From assembly GCA_017518185.1 (NCBI GenBank), contig JAFWWB010000014.1, positions 1 through 48,598 on the forward strand: a stretch of 48,598 nt of DNA. The letters run 5' to 3'. Numbering within the stretch: position 1 is the stretch's first letter; each line of letters starts with the position of its first letter. Source of the stretch: Lachnospiraceae bacterium (GTDB taxonomy: Bacteria > Bacillota > Clostridia > Lachnospirales > Lachnospiraceae). The notes beneath the pieces are model-generated. The model had not been told where the DNA came from. It ran no database searches and was given only the letters and a program-made list of their open reading frames with translations. The translations under genes and the position numbers were made by a program. This document shows positions 1-8,618 of the stretch, in pieces.

Positions 1-216
1 GGAGTCACTATTCTTGAGATTGGTGAAGATGTCTGGGGGCTGGGGGAGTTTTTCAATGGAAGTATTGAAGAACTTGTAGATGCGTTTGAAACCGCTCATG
101 ATGTTCTGATTTTTGATTCGGATGTATCAAAGGAATATCTACGGTTGTATCAATGTGGCTGCTTGAATGCAGACGAATTAGACGATATCAGAAAAAGTGG
201 ATTGAAACCTGTATGA
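1..216 (+). CDS. 3' end of an unidentified gene (left edge)
   Basis: Frame 1 is open from the first base to a TGA at 214-216 and gives a 71-residue tail without a start codon, so the gene begins outside the window. The peptide is acidic, with a hydrophobic stretch (HDVLIFD) and a Cys pair near the end (QCGC). I do not recognise a family. The open frame, the coherent composition and its length support a real gene end, but a decayed fragment is possible because the next 330 bases contain only gene debris. Confidence 0.45.
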   Translation, partial: GVTILEIGEDVWGLGEFFNGSIEELVDAFETAHDVLIFDSDVSKEYLRLYQCGCLNADELDDIRKSGLKPV

Positions 217-548
217 GGATTTCGTTGTGATGAGTATTGTTGTGACAGAATGAATGTGGGTATGCTTAGCTTAAACTCCGCCATCCTGAAAAATGTCCGA
301 AAAAACTTTTAGACCTATGTTGACATAATCTGATGAGGCACATGGTCCATTTGAATGGTTATACGCAAAATCCAACGGATATACCCAAGCTTGTGGAATT
401 AATTCCCTGGATTACTGAAAGATTTGAAACTATTGGTGTTGTTATGTAAGAACGAGTCATTAAAACATAGCGATTAAATGCATAAGGGAGCTTTGATAGG
501 TATAATGGAGGTGGTTGTTTTGGATGAAATGAATGAGGCTATGCCGGT
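217..548 (+). other. Intergenic stretch with a possible gene remnant
   Basis: No convincing gene fills this stretch. A 35-codon open frame at 342-449 (starting MVHLNGYTQN, ending GVVM) reads like the last part of an enzyme but has no ribosome binding site, and its frame is not open far upstream; I treat it as a possible remnant. A 15-codon leader frame at 505-552 ends in an ATGA overlap with the next gene and could couple its translation. The stretch is AT-richer than the centre of the window. Confidence 0.35.
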
Positions 549-872
549 ATGAATATCCTGTTTGTATGCAGTCAGAATAAACGAAGGAGTCTTACAGCTG
601 AAAAGATACTTGACGGCTATAACGGACATAATGTCCGATCTGCCGGCACTGAGAAGAATTCAAGAGTGAAGATAACTCCGGGGATCATAGGTTGGGCAGA
701 TATGATATTCTGCTTTGAGAAGAAACATCTTCGCAGGCTTAAGGATAGTTATTCCGATGAGATCGCAGGGAAAACGGTCATTACGATGAACATACCGGAT
801 GAGTATGAATATATGGACGAAGAACTTCAGGATATGATCATGAGCTATGCAGAAGAATGCTTAAACAGATGA
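549..872 (+). CDS. Low-molecular-weight protein tyrosine phosphatase-like protein
   Basis: The 107-residue product begins MNILFVCSQNKRRS. This is the C-x5-R-S phosphate-binding loop of the low-molecular-weight tyrosine phosphatase fold (Cys7, Arg13, Ser14) directly after the first beta strand, as in the short predicted phosphatases of the COG4551 type. A later segment (residues about 75-85) carries an IPDEYEYMD motif, where this short family places its acidic residue, although the usual DPY loop of the larger family is not obvious. The length fits the short family. The gene seems to stand alone. The ATG overlaps the stop of a possible 15-codon leader (505-552) as ATGA. The role is likely phosphotyrosine hydrolysis in the cytoplasm, but the substrate cannot be inferred. 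Confidence 0.7.
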   Translation: MNILFVCSQNKRRSLTAEKILDGYNGHNVRSAGTEKNSRVKITPGIIGWADMIFCFEKKHLRRLKDSYSDEIAGKTVITMNIPDEYEYMDEELQDMIMSYAEECLNR

Positions 873-982
873 AAAGGCGGACGCATTATTCGTCCTAAAA
901 ACGCAATACTATCTTGAATATTCGTCCATAAAATGCAATTGTGTCATTACGTAGGTGAATAACGAAAAAGGAAAGAGAAGGA

Positions 983-1219
983 ATGATTATGGAAGTTGAT
1001 GAGCTGATCGATATGATAGAAGGCAAGATGAAGAATGGGGTAAGCCGTCTGACTGTTGGATTCGATGAAGAGATTGAGACCGGGATAAAAAGAGAAGCGT
1101 ATCATCACGGCAGGTGTGATGTGGGCAGTCCCTGGGCTAAGGGGACCGTGTCAAACTGCGATCTTGTTGACAGAGTGGATATAGCAGATGATGGAGGGAT
1201 ACATGAAGAGAAGAAATAG
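983..1219 (+). CDS. Small protein of unknown function
   Basis: A 78-residue open frame with a good ribosome binding site (AGAGAAGGA, about 4 bases before ATG 983; a second ATG lies two codons later). The product has an acidic helical N-terminus (MEVDELIDMIEGKM), a central strand-like segment (SRLTVGFDEEIE), then a His/Cys/Gly-rich motif HHGRCDVGSPWAKGT and a further Cys. I recognise no family. Its end overlaps the start of the giant surface-protein gene by 17 bases, so the two may be co-translated. A short palindrome at about 877-893 (GGACG/CGTCC) precedes it. The amino-acid composition and the ribosome site argue for a real gene. Confidence 0.5.
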   Translation: MIMEVDELIDMIEGKMKNGVSRLTVGFDEEIETGIKREAYHHGRCDVGSPWAKGTVSNCDLVDRVDIADDGGIHEEKK

Positions 1220-4200
1220 TGTCGTAAAGCGTATAGGAGTGATTGTACTGGCGGGAGTGCTGGCTTTCGGAGAAGTGGCCGGGATGACGCCGGTGAGGGT
1301 GTTTGCGAAGGAGGAAGAAGAGGGTGAAGAGGAAGATGGGGAAGAGAAGGATCCCTCGACTGCGCAGTCTGACGACTGCTCCGCTCGGGATGACATAGAG
1401 GGGGGCGGCTGCGACCCTCGGGAGGACATAGAGGGGGCAGCGGAAGAAGACGAGGGAGAGGATCCCTCGACTCCGCTACGCTCCGCTCGGGATGACATGG
1501 AAGAGGACGACTGTGTTGATTGGGAGGACATGGATGTCGAAGAGGCAGAGGAGGCTGAAGAGGAGGGAGAGGATCCCTCGACTGCGCAGCCTGACGACTG
1601 CGACCCTCGGGATGACAAAGAAGAGTCTGACGACAGCGACCCTCGGGATGACATAGAAAAGGGGGAAGAGAAAGATCCCTCGACTACGCTTCGCTCCGCT
1701 CGGGATGACAGAGAATACGGCGGAGTATGTTTTGCGCTTGCGGAGGATGAAGAGGCCACCATGGAGATCCCTGTCTGCGATATAGCAGCTGACGGCGGAG
1801 AGGAAGCGCCGGACTTCAGTCTTGTCCCGCGCAGGAAGGCAAGTGAATTCAAAAACGGAGAGACGCTCTGGTTCGAGGAGGACAGTGTCCTTGTGATGGA
1901 TACCGATCTGTATCTGACGGGACTGTACGGCGAATGCAGCCTGCGTGTAGAGGGCAGCGGGAAGCTTACCGTGAATAACAACGTCAGCGATGTCAACGGC
2001 ATCGGTTTCAGATATATGCAGCTGGGAGAAGGGGCAGATGTCACACTGAATTCCAAGTCTACAGAGCAGTTCGCGATGTTTACGAGTTATGACCTGCTGA
2101 TCGAGAAGGGAGCGAAGCTCAGTATCTACTCGGGCGGTGGCTTATGGTCTAACGGCGATATCGATGTATACGGCGAGTTTGTTTCGAACTGTACACAGAC
2201 GGGGGCGATAATCTCAAGCTCTAATATACGCATCTGGGAGGATGCATCGGTCGTAGCCTCCGGAGGATATGACTTCACCGCTGACTGGCGTTTCGGCATA
2301 GGAGCAGGCCTTGATCTGATAGTGAAAGGCGAGCTGGTGGCGGACGGCACCGATGCGGTATATTCGCAGTCGGGTGATATTTACATTATCAAACCCTGCA
2401 AGGATATCAGAGGTGAGAATTACGGTATCTATGCAAGGGGTGACAGCGGTAATACGGGCGGCCACCTCTATCTTAAGGCCGACACCTGTGCAAAGGCCAC
2501 CAGCAGCAGCAAGGGGTACGGCATATGGTCGAAGAGAGGTGTATTTCTCAGCTCCGAATATATCACTGCAGAGGGTCCCAAAGCCGCTATATACTGTGAC
2601 AACAGCATCATAGAACTTTCGCCGGGCTTAAGCTTCATATCTCCCGTAGGAGCATATGTAAAGGACAAGGTGGTAAAAGACAGTTCCGGAAAGACGGCGC
2701 AATATGTCTACAGCGGGAGACTGGCGCTCACCGGAGACGTGACGATAGAAGATCCGGTTCCCGGTAAGACCTGCATTCCGAAGATCAGCGGAGGAACGCT
2801 GGACAGCATCATTTCCGATCCCGATAAGAGGAACGGTCTTTTTGCCGACTGGGAATATTACAAAGACGGAAAATGGATAGTGAGCGCGAGCGGGGAGTCT
2901 GTATGGGACGGTCATGTGGTGAGCGGAGAAGAGGCAGGCTGCCCCATAAGGGTGAGCGTGTATATCTCCGGCTGGACCGGGAAAGTCACAAGTCCGGCCG
3001 TGACTGCAGCAAAGCGGATAAACGGGAACACTCCCGCGGCGCCGATCCTGAACTATGACGGCGGGAAGCTGGTCATCACGAACGCAAAGGCGGATCAGGA
3101 ATATATAATCTATACGAGCAAACAGGCTGCTATCCAGAAGACTGCCTGGGAAAAATCCTTCAGACCGGAAGCGGACGGGGCTTTCGAACCTGCATATACG
3201 CCGGACTGCATGAATTATGTTTATACGCGCATCCGGGAGACTGAAAGCAGCTATGCGGGCTGGGTGACCGCATGGAACGGCTGTTACTGCGGTGAATCGG
3301 AAGCGCTGCAGGATATTGAGCTTGAGATCAGCGACGCGGATGGAAAATCCCATCTTTCATATGCCGGGGCGGCTGATACTTACAGCTGTGCTGCCGGTTC
3401 CGTGATAAAGATAGACGTACGCGCGCTGCCGGCGGCTGCGGACAATGCCTTTGAAGGAATAAAGGGCGACAGCTGGCTCATAAACGGTTCCTCTTCATCC
3501 ACGGACTACGGTGATTTCTTCGTAAATAAGGAATGCTCCATTCCGATAGGAGACGCTAACTATTACAGGACAGTTTACCTCAGCATTAAAAAGGATATCG
3601 AGCTGTCAGGCGGTTCGCTGAACATCTCCGCAGAGCGATATATGGGCGCCAACACAAAGCACTGCTCCGTGTATCTGTACGTGGGCGACAGCGAGGGCAG
3701 GATAAGCCCGGAGAGCCTTTTTGTAACGGCGAGTGATATTTATGTGGCGCCTGCGCAGAAGCTTTCAGGGATAGGACTTCAGAAAAGCCCTGTGGCGGCA
3801 AATGACATAAGCGCCGTGAGCGTTAGGCCGGAGCAGGAGGGCAGCTCGCCGGCAGTAACACTGAACGCGGACTTCACCATGGATATCGATGCCGGAGAGG
3901 TTCTTCCGGGAAGCTATGCTTACGGCTTTTATCTTGACGGAAAGCGTATAGGCAGTTTTACCATTATGGTGAGCGGCGTGGCCTTGGAGGGGCTAGCACT
4001 CTCCCAGAGCTCGATAGAAGGAAGGCGGGGAATGAGCTACGAGCTGATAGCGCAGCTCACTCCTTCAAATGCCCAGGCCACCGTAGGCTGGAGCAGCAGC
4101 ACCCCATCTGTTGCAGCCGTAAAGGACGGTATCGTCACGATCGATAAAAATGCTGCATACGGTTCGAAAGCTGTCATCACGGCATCCGCAGGCGGTCTGG

Positions 4201-6251
4201 AGAGCAGCTGCACCGTATCGGTATACGGGCAGGAATATCCGCTCACTGTCTGCGGGGTAAAGGTGGATACGGACAATATGGAAGATATACTCGGAGACGG
4301 TGTATTCTCCTTTAACGGCAAGAGCATCATCACCGCTGCGGGCGCCGTCAAATCAGACAAGACCATTATCGAGAGCAGCATTGACGGCCTGACACTGAAC
4401 GTGCTCTCGCCTTCATCCTTTGAAGGCAAGGGCTGCAGCCTGATAAAGGCACAGAAGGATCTTGTTATCACGGGCTGCGCTTCTTTAAGTCTGGTGACAG
4501 ATACGGGATACTGCATCGAAGGAGAGGGCGGAAGCCTTACCATCGACGGTATGGATATGAGCCTGAAGAGCGATACAGGCGTGGTGAGAGGCTTCGGAGG
4601 AGGCATAGTCCTTCAGGCTTGTGAGATCGCTTCTCCCGGGGGAGTTTCCATTGAGAACGGAAGCCTGATGCTGGGAAGCACTCCGGCGAAGGAAGCTGTT
4701 ATAAAGTGCGGAGTGGGGATGCGCGTTATATTTAATGACAGCTGCGTGAAAAACTCAGGAGGAAAGTATACGGCTGTGTATACGGGCCAGTCTGTAAAGC
4801 CTGCAGTGATGGCCACACATAACGGAGTGATGCTGACCGAAGGAGTGGATTATACCGTAAAGTATTCGAACAATAAAAACGTTGACAAAAAGGGCGCGCC
4901 CGCAAAGGTGACTGTGAGCGGAAAGGGCAGCTACACGAAAAAGCTGATCCTGGAGTTTTATATTGAGCCGGCGGATATCTCGGCTGCAGTTACCGGTAAT
5001 ACGGTGTATCAGGAGGGGAAGAAGCCGGAGCCCGTGCTCACTTATAACGGTGCGGTGCTGAAAAATAAAAAGGATTACACTTTTGAGGAAAAAGACGGAA
5101 AGCTTCTGATAAGCGGCTGCGGCAATTTCACCGGAAGCATTACGAAAGAGGTGAAGAGCCTGGATAAGACTGCAATGCAGGGCAGCGGGATAAACGTAAG
5201 CGTCGGGAAGGTCAGCAGAAGCTATAACGGTAAGCCCCAGGAACTCGATGTCTCCGAGCTCATCGTCACGGATAAGAGCGGCAATCCTCTTACGAAGGAT
5301 AAGGATTACGCCGTCACCTATTCGGATAATGTGAATGCCGGCAGCGTAAAGCTCACGGTGACCGGCATCGGGGATCACAGCGGAAAGGTGACAAAGAGCT
5401 TTAAGATAACGCCTGCAAAGGATGCCGTGATAAGCGCGGAACTGAAGGCCGGTGAACGTTATTACTACAAAAAAGGCGGCGTGCGTCCGAAGCCCGTGGT
5501 AAAGGCGACCATAGGAGCTTATACATATACTCTTACGGAAGGCAGGGACTATAAGCTGGGCTACAGCGGAAATAAAAAGGTCAACTATAGCAACGGCTCT
5601 GTGACTGCCGGTGCAAAATTCAGCATCAGCTTTCTCGGAAATTATAAAGGAGCGGCTTATTCCGGGGACAGCTCGTTTATGATAGAGCCTGCGCCTGTAA
5701 GTGCAGAAAACATCCGGGTCATATGCGGGGATATGCGCTTTACGAAATTCGGGAAATACCAGCCTAAGGTCATGGTGATAGCGGACGGCTGTCTTGTGCC
5801 TGCCTCAGATTACACGATAGACTACGCGGAATCCAGCGAGGTTGTGAACGGTGCCACGAAGCTCCCGCTTTATGTTAATAGTAAGGCCGGGAAGAACTAC
5901 AGCTTTAAGAGTGTTTATCAGCAGTACAATGTGACGGAGGATAAGAGCCTTAAGGATATAAGCAAAGCAAAGCTGCAGTTCGTTAAGGACGGGGAAGCCG
6001 TAAATAAATTGGAATATACCGGTAATGAGATACGTTTCGATGCCGGCGGCGATGTAAAGCTTAAGCTTACGGTGGATAAGAGTACAACGCTCGATCAATC
6101 TTCTATCGAGGCGGCTTTCGAGGTTATCTATGCCGATAACGTGGAGAAGGGAAAGGCGACCGTGATACTCCTGCCCAAAGCGGGAAGCGGATATACGGGG
6201 ATATGTTCGGCAGGCTTTAAGATAACGGCCAAGCCCCTGGAAAACAAATGA
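1203..6251 (+). CDS. Giant secreted surface protein with acidic linker, Big_2 domain and Ig-like repeats
   Basis: This 1682-residue protein is predicted to be exported. Residues 1-35 form a signal peptide: basic MKRRNS start, hydrophobic core, and a likely cut after RVFA. ATG 1203 is preferred over the upstream ATGs because GGAGGG lies five bases before it. Residues about 36-175 are a very acidic, disordered linker encoded by repeat DNA (see the repeat entry). Residues about 180-450 have the short strand-turn pattern of a beta-helix or carbohydrate-binding module. Residues about 925-1007 match a bacterial Ig-like group 2 domain (WSSSTPSVAAV core). From about 1190 to the end come several modules of the type YNGKPQ...DYAVTYSDNVNAG...KSFKI, common in Lachnospiraceae surface proteins. 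There is no LPxTG anchor or C-terminal membrane helix, so it is either secreted or held non-covalently. The ligand is unknown. Confidence 0.85.
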   Translation: MKRRNSVVKRIGVIVLAGVLAFGEVAGMTPVRVFAKEEEEGEEEDGEEKDPSTAQSDDCSARDDIEGGGCDPREDIEGAAEEDEGEDPSTPLRSARDDMEEDDCVDWEDMDVEEAEEAEEEGEDPSTAQPDDCDPRDDKEESDDSDPRDDIEKGEEKDPSTTLRSARDDREYGGVCFALAEDEEATMEIPVCDIAADGGEEAPDFSLVPRRKASEFKNGETLWFEEDSVLVMDTDLYLTGLYGECSLRVEGSGKLTVNNNVSDVNGIGFRYMQLGEGADVTLNSKSTEQFAMFTSYDLLIEKGAKLSIYSGGGLWSNGDIDVYGEFVSNCTQTGAIISSSNIRIWEDASVVASGGYDFTADWRFGIGAGLDLIVKGELVADGTDAVYSQSGDIYIIKPCKDIRGENYGIYARGDSGNTGGHLYLKADTCAKATSSSKGYGIWSKRGVFLSSEYITAEGPKAAIYCDNSIIELSPGLSFISPVGAYVKDKVVKDSSGKTAQYVYSGRLALTGDVTIEDPVPGKTCIPKISGGTLDSIISDPDKRNGLFADWEYYKDGKWIVSASGESVWDGHVVSGEEAGCPIRVSVYISGWTGKVTSPAVTAAKRINGNTPAAPILNYDGGKLVITNAKADQEYIIYTSKQAAIQKTAWEKSFRPEADGAFEPAYTPDCMNYVYTRIRETESSYAGWVTAWNGCYCGESEALQDIELEISDADGKSHLSYAGAADTYSCAAGSVIKIDVRALPAAADNAFEGIKGDSWLINGSSSSTDYGDFFVNKECSIPIGDANYYRTVYLSIKKDIELSGGSLNISAERYMGANTKHCSVYLYVGDSEGRISPESLFVTASDIYVAPAQKLSGIGLQKSPVAANDISAVSVRPEQEGSSPAVTLNADFTMDIDAGEVLPGSYAYGFYLDGKRIGSFTIMVSGVALEGLALSQSSIEGRRGMSYELIAQLTPSNAQATVGWSSSTPSVAAVKDGIVTIDKNAAYGSKAVITASAGGLESSCTVSVYGQEYPLTVCGVKVDTDNMEDILGDGVFSFNGKSIITAAGAVKSDKTIIESSIDGLTLNVLSPSSFEGKGCSLIKAQKDLVITGCASLSLVTDTGYCIEGEGGSLTIDGMDMSLKSDTGVVRGFGGGIVLQACEIASPGGVSIENGSLMLGSTPAKEAVIKCGVGMRVIFNDSCVKNSGGKYTAVYTGQSVKPAVMATHNGVMLTEGVDYTVKYSNNKNVDKKGAPAKVTVSGKGSYTKKLILEFYIEPADISAAVTGNTVYQEGKKPEPVLTYNGAVLKNKKDYTFEEKDGKLLISGCGNFTGSITKEVKSLDKTAMQGSGINVSVGKVSRSYNGKPQELDVSELIVTDKSGNPLTKDKDYAVTYSDNVNAGSVKLTVTGIGDHSGKVTKSFKITPAKDAVISAELKAGERYYYKKGGVRPKPVVKATIGAYTYTLTEGRDYKLGYSGNKKVNYSNGSVTAGAKFSISFLGNYKGAAYSGDSSFMIEPAPVSAENIRVICGDMRFTKFGKYQPKVMVIADGCLVPASDYTIDYAESSEVVNGATKLPLYVNSKAGKNYSFKSVYQQYNVTEDKSLKDISKAKLQFVKDGEAVNKLEYTGNEIRFDAGGDVKLKLTVDKSTTLDQSSIEAAFEVIYADNVEKGKATVILLPKAGSGYTGICSAGFKITAKPLENK
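1349..1710 (+). repeat. Cluster of in-frame palindromic repeats inside the surface-protein gene
   Basis: Four full copies (about 1349-1395, 1460-1497, 1571-1617 and 1673-1710) run from GGATCCCTCGACT to CTCGGGATGACA, with variable middles (CGCTACGCTCCG or TGCGCAGTCTGACGACTG). Two partial copies lie near 1412-1427 and 1636-1652. The same element occurs between genes at 14689-14810, 16768-16812 and 10442-10463, and inside the ABC transporter gene at 12113-12140. All copies here share one reading frame, encoding DPST...ARDD, and are separated by Glu/Asp-rich spacer. They look like REP- or RPE-like elements tolerated in a coding region. Confidence 0.8.
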
Positions 6252-6327
6252 ACGGGAAACTGATTTAAGGATCAGTTAAGGAATACTGGATATCTTTTAC
6301 ATAGACGGTAAACCCGCTGCGGAATTC

Positions 6328-6705
6328 ATGCCGGCGGAACTTGACAGTATGGTACAGCAGTTCATGAGTGACAACGTAAAATACAGCCTGTCTACGGACG
6401 CAACCCCTGCCAGTATGAAGGATGCGCTGGTCAAGGCTGTATTGATGTACTACATAAGCATGGGAGAGCATCAGGTGAGCATAGCGAACTATCAGGAAAA
6501 GAAAGAAGGCGGAGAAGATCTGGTGATCACGGATCTCAATGTCTACACGTATACAATGAGGGAAGAGGAGTATATCCCGGGACTGTGCTGGAATGATGCG
6601 AGAGGTAACAGCGACCTTGCCATGAAGAGCCGTAAGAACAGGACAAAGAACCATAATAAGATAAGAGCCCACAGGGAAAAGATGAGAGAGGCGGCGCATG
6701 CATAA
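6328..6705 (+). CDS. Unidentified small protein, possibly a gene remnant
   Basis: The ATG frame gives 125 residues, basic at the C-terminus (RKNRTKNHNKIRAHREKMREA) and helical in its first half. I recognise no family. The frame is open upstream to a TAA at 6277-6279, and the residues just before the ATG (DIFYIDGKPAAEF) look like protein, so the true start may be the CTG at 6286, which sits three bases after AAGGA. Alternatively this is the 3' part of a decayed gene. It follows the surface-protein gene by 76 bases on the same strand. A perfect inverted repeat begins immediately after its stop codon. No function is proposed. Confidence 0.45.
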   Translation: MPAELDSMVQQFMSDNVKYSLSTDATPASMKDALVKAVLMYYISMGEHQVSIANYQEKKEGGEDLVITDLNVYTYTMREEEYIPGLCWNDARGNSDLAMKSRKNRTKNHNKIRAHREKMREAAHA

Positions 6706-6706
6706 A

Positions 6707-6736
6707 ATACCGTACAGGCATAAGCCTGTACGGTAT
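6707..6736 (+). terminator. Perfect 13-bp stem-loop after the small gene
   Basis: ATACCGTACAGGC at 6707-6719 pairs perfectly with GCCTGTACGGTAT at 6724-6736 around the loop ATAA. There is no T-run downstream on the plus strand (six A follow); on the minus strand only TTT follows. It could act as a weak bidirectional terminator or an mRNA end-stabiliser, or serve as a protein-binding palindrome. Confidence 0.4.
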
Positions 6737-6831
6737 AAAAAATCCCCAAACCCACCCTCACCGGTCAGCAGACAATAGGTAGTAAAAGTACGCATTCACA
6801 GTACATATGTCTCGTTACTGAGCATACCGTG

Positions 6832-6895
6832 TAAATGACAGGGAGTCGAACCCAGGCACCTGCTCAGAGTGCGCCACCGAGGTGCGGTTCATTCT
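6832..6895 (-). pseudogene. Degenerate tRNA-like sequence
   Basis: Read on the minus strand, the sequence has a T-arm (CTGGG TTCGACT CCCTG, one mismatch), flanked on its 3' side by TCATTTA. That segment pairs with AGAATGA at the 5' end over six of seven positions, counting one G-T wobble. A D-arm-like segment with a GG pair (CCTCGGTGG) lies between. The space between D- and T-arms is several bases too short for a normal anticodon arm plus variable loop, and no CCA end is encoded. It is best read as a tRNA relic, not a working gene. It may mark an old integration site. Confidence 0.3.
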
Positions 6896-6940
6896 CAACC
6901 GCAGGAGATCATGTCCACGCTGACCGGTTACCGACAAATT

Positions 6941-7393
6941 TCAAAGCAGTTCCGTTGTCCAGTTCAGGCTCTGGATCGTTTCGTCCGTTTCACGGAGCTC
7001 CTTCGAATAGCGGTCTACTTCTTTCTGGAGCTCCGCTACGGATACCGTGCTCAGGATACGGATCTCAGTCTTGGTATACCGGGACACTTTTTCGCTTGAG
7101 CGGTTCAGGAAATCACGAAGGATACTTATGCGCTGCTTAAGACAGTCTCTTTTGGCGATAAGGTCGGTCAGAGTCTTCTCACCCGCCTTTGTTGCATTAT
7201 TCGTCCTGTTGATCCTCGCCATGAGTTCTTCCAGACGCTTAAGATCCTTATCCAGCTCATCCATTAATTCTCCCGGATCTTCGGAGGGCGTTTCGCCTTC
7301 CTGGACTTTCGCGTTATTATTGAGACGGGTGCTCAATTCCGAGATCCGCTTCTGCAGATCCGCTCTTTCCGTTAATGCTGATGCAAGTTTCAT
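6941..7393 (-). CDS. DIP1984 family protein
   Basis: The 150-residue product starts MKLASALTERADLQKRISEL and continues with STRLNNNAKVQEGETPSEDP, the hallmark N-terminal segment of the DIP1984 family (named for a Corynebacterium diphtheriae protein). Most of the chain is predicted long alpha-helix or coiled coil (residues 1-30, 45-75, 80-145), with the INRTNNAT loop typical of the family near residue 65. ATG 7393 is chosen over longer frames because AGGAGGAAA stands eight bases before it. A perfect TATAAT lies at 7437-7442 on the minus strand but its -35 is weak. The family's biochemical role is not established; a relation to septicolysin-like proteins has been noted. It appears to be a single-gene unit. 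Confidence 0.85.
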   Translation of the reverse strand: MKLASALTERADLQKRISELSTRLNNNAKVQEGETPSEDPGELMDELDKDLKRLEELMARINRTNNATKAGEKTLTDLIAKRDCLKQRISILRDFLNRSSEKVSRYTKTEIRILSTVSVAELQKEVDRYSKELRETDETIQSLNWTTELL

Positions 7394-7632
7394 TTTTTTA
7401 TTTCCTCCTGGTTGGCCGGCATTTTGGCGTCCTGTTATTATATCACGATTTTCCGATAAAAAACATATACAGAAAAGAACGAGGTGAGCTGGGGACATGA
7501 AATATCTGCTAGTGGCGGTCGTCGAAACTTGATTTGGCTGAAAATGAGTGATATAACGTTGACAGAACAAAGGAAACAGGAAAGAGCGGCCCGGCCGATA
7601 AAGCGGTGAGGGTCTGACGGGAGGAAAGTGGA

Positions 7633-8073
7633 TTGAAGAAGGCAATACGTTATTCCGCGGGGATCATCCCGGTCACCTTGCTGAAGCTGACCGTGAGTTA
7701 TGTTTTGCAGATTGCTGTGTACAGGTTCATAGAGTTGAGAAATACAGGCATGGCTCTCGGGATGATGCTGGCCGGTCCGGCGGCGGTTATCCTGACCGAT
7801 ATACTTTTTGTTGTGGCAGATAAGGCGGGAGGCTGGTATGACGCGGCGGAGCTGCCTGCTGTTGCCTGTGCAGGCTCGGTCATTTACGGCTTGATGATGT
7901 TCCTGGTATTTCCGCTTATCGCGATACCCTATGAAGTGATACCAAGCGGGGAAATGGCATTGGGCTTCGGACAGCTCCTGATCCGGGCGGCGGATTGCTG
8001 CGGGGCTGCAGTGTCTCTGCTTGTCAGCGGTATACTGTGGTTAAGCCGGCGTAAAAAGCTTTCGGGATCTTAA
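7633..8073 (+). CDS. Small multi-pass membrane protein of unknown function
   Basis: The frame begins at TTG 7633, with GGGAGGAAAG as ribosome binding site. The 146-residue product has about four hydrophobic segments: residues about 8-30, 42-62, 75-98 and 112-138. It ends with a basic cytoplasmic tail (SRRKKLSGS), which predicts an integral membrane protein. I do not recognise a family. A strong intrinsic terminator follows 34 bases after the stop, so the gene seems to be monocistronic. The start is not certain, since no ATG is available near the ribosome site. Confidence 0.65.
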   Translation: MKKAIRYSAGIIPVTLLKLTVSYVLQIAVYRFIELRNTGMALGMMLAGPAAVILTDILFVVADKAGGWYDAAELPAVACAGSVIYGLMMFLVFPLIAIPYEVIPSGEMALGFGQLLIRAADCCGAAVSLLVSGILWLSRRKKLSGS

Positions 8074-8106
8074 GAGTTCTCACGATCATAACGATGAAGC
8101 ATTGGA

Positions 8107-8137
8107 GCAGCAGATCATTTCGGTCTGTTGCTTTTTT
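8107..8137 (+). terminator. Intrinsic terminator
   Basis: GCAGCAGA (8107-8114) pairs with TCTGTTGC (8124-8131), with one G-T wobble, around a nine-base loop, and is followed by six T. It ends the membrane-protein gene at 7633. Confidence 0.85.
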
Positions 8138-8331
8138 ATTGGGAGGTGGCAAAAGAATGGTTACGGGTTGGCCTGTTTGGCTGGCCGGTGAACAGTAAGC
8201 CCAAAGGCGTGAAAAATAAATGAGTCCTTTTTATGACACACATAAAGATTTAGGATAGTAACATAAGGCAGTAACACAGAAGGAAAGAACAAAGAAAACA
8301 CAGAGTGAAAAGATATAAGGAGGCAGGAACT

Positions 8332-8412
8332 ATGATGAACGAAGAGGATTACAGCTGGCTGGAGATTGATGAGTTTGATGATGCAAACTGGATAGTGTCA
8401 AGTGACGTATGA
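8332..8412 (+). pseudogene. Small acidic ORF cut off by the insertion sequence
   Basis: A strong ribosome binding site (AAGGAGGCAGG) precedes ATG 8332. The frame encodes 26 residues, MMNEEDYSWLEIDEFDDANW and then six more, ending at TGA 8412. The left end of the insertion sequence begins at 8393, so the last six codons come mostly from the element. The original protein therefore probably continued further and was truncated by insertion. Its continuation is not visible beyond the right end at 10442, where a palindromic repeat begins. The function is unknown. Confidence 0.45.
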
Positions 8413-8618
8413 AAAAACAGGGCCCCAAAATCGGCTCGGTTGAACCTTGAAAAATAAATATCTGTAGATACAGTCAAGCGGGCGGTGCCGCTTTTCGCCC
8501 ACCCCATTTTCTTTTTAGGACATGCGAAAATAACGGTCCCACCCCAGCTCAAAGCGGCACCTGATATACAGAAAATATTAAGTTGTAGGTGATCGCGTGC
8601 GATAGGCTCCCCGAGGGC

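Noticed and set aside
1349-1710. CRISPR array
   Set aside because: The repeated units vary in length and centre, are in frame with a coding sequence, and are separated by similar acidic codons rather than unique spacers; no cas genes are present.
1151-2056. Long Ser-rich frame on the minus strand (301 codons)
   Set aside because: It is the antisense of the repeat-rich acidic linker of the surface-protein gene; its Ser/Arg repeats come from the palindromic element and there is no ribosome site.
8349-8552. 67-codon minus-strand frame at the left end of the insertion sequence
   Set aside because: No ribosome site, crosses the terminal repeat, and no recognisable protein pattern.
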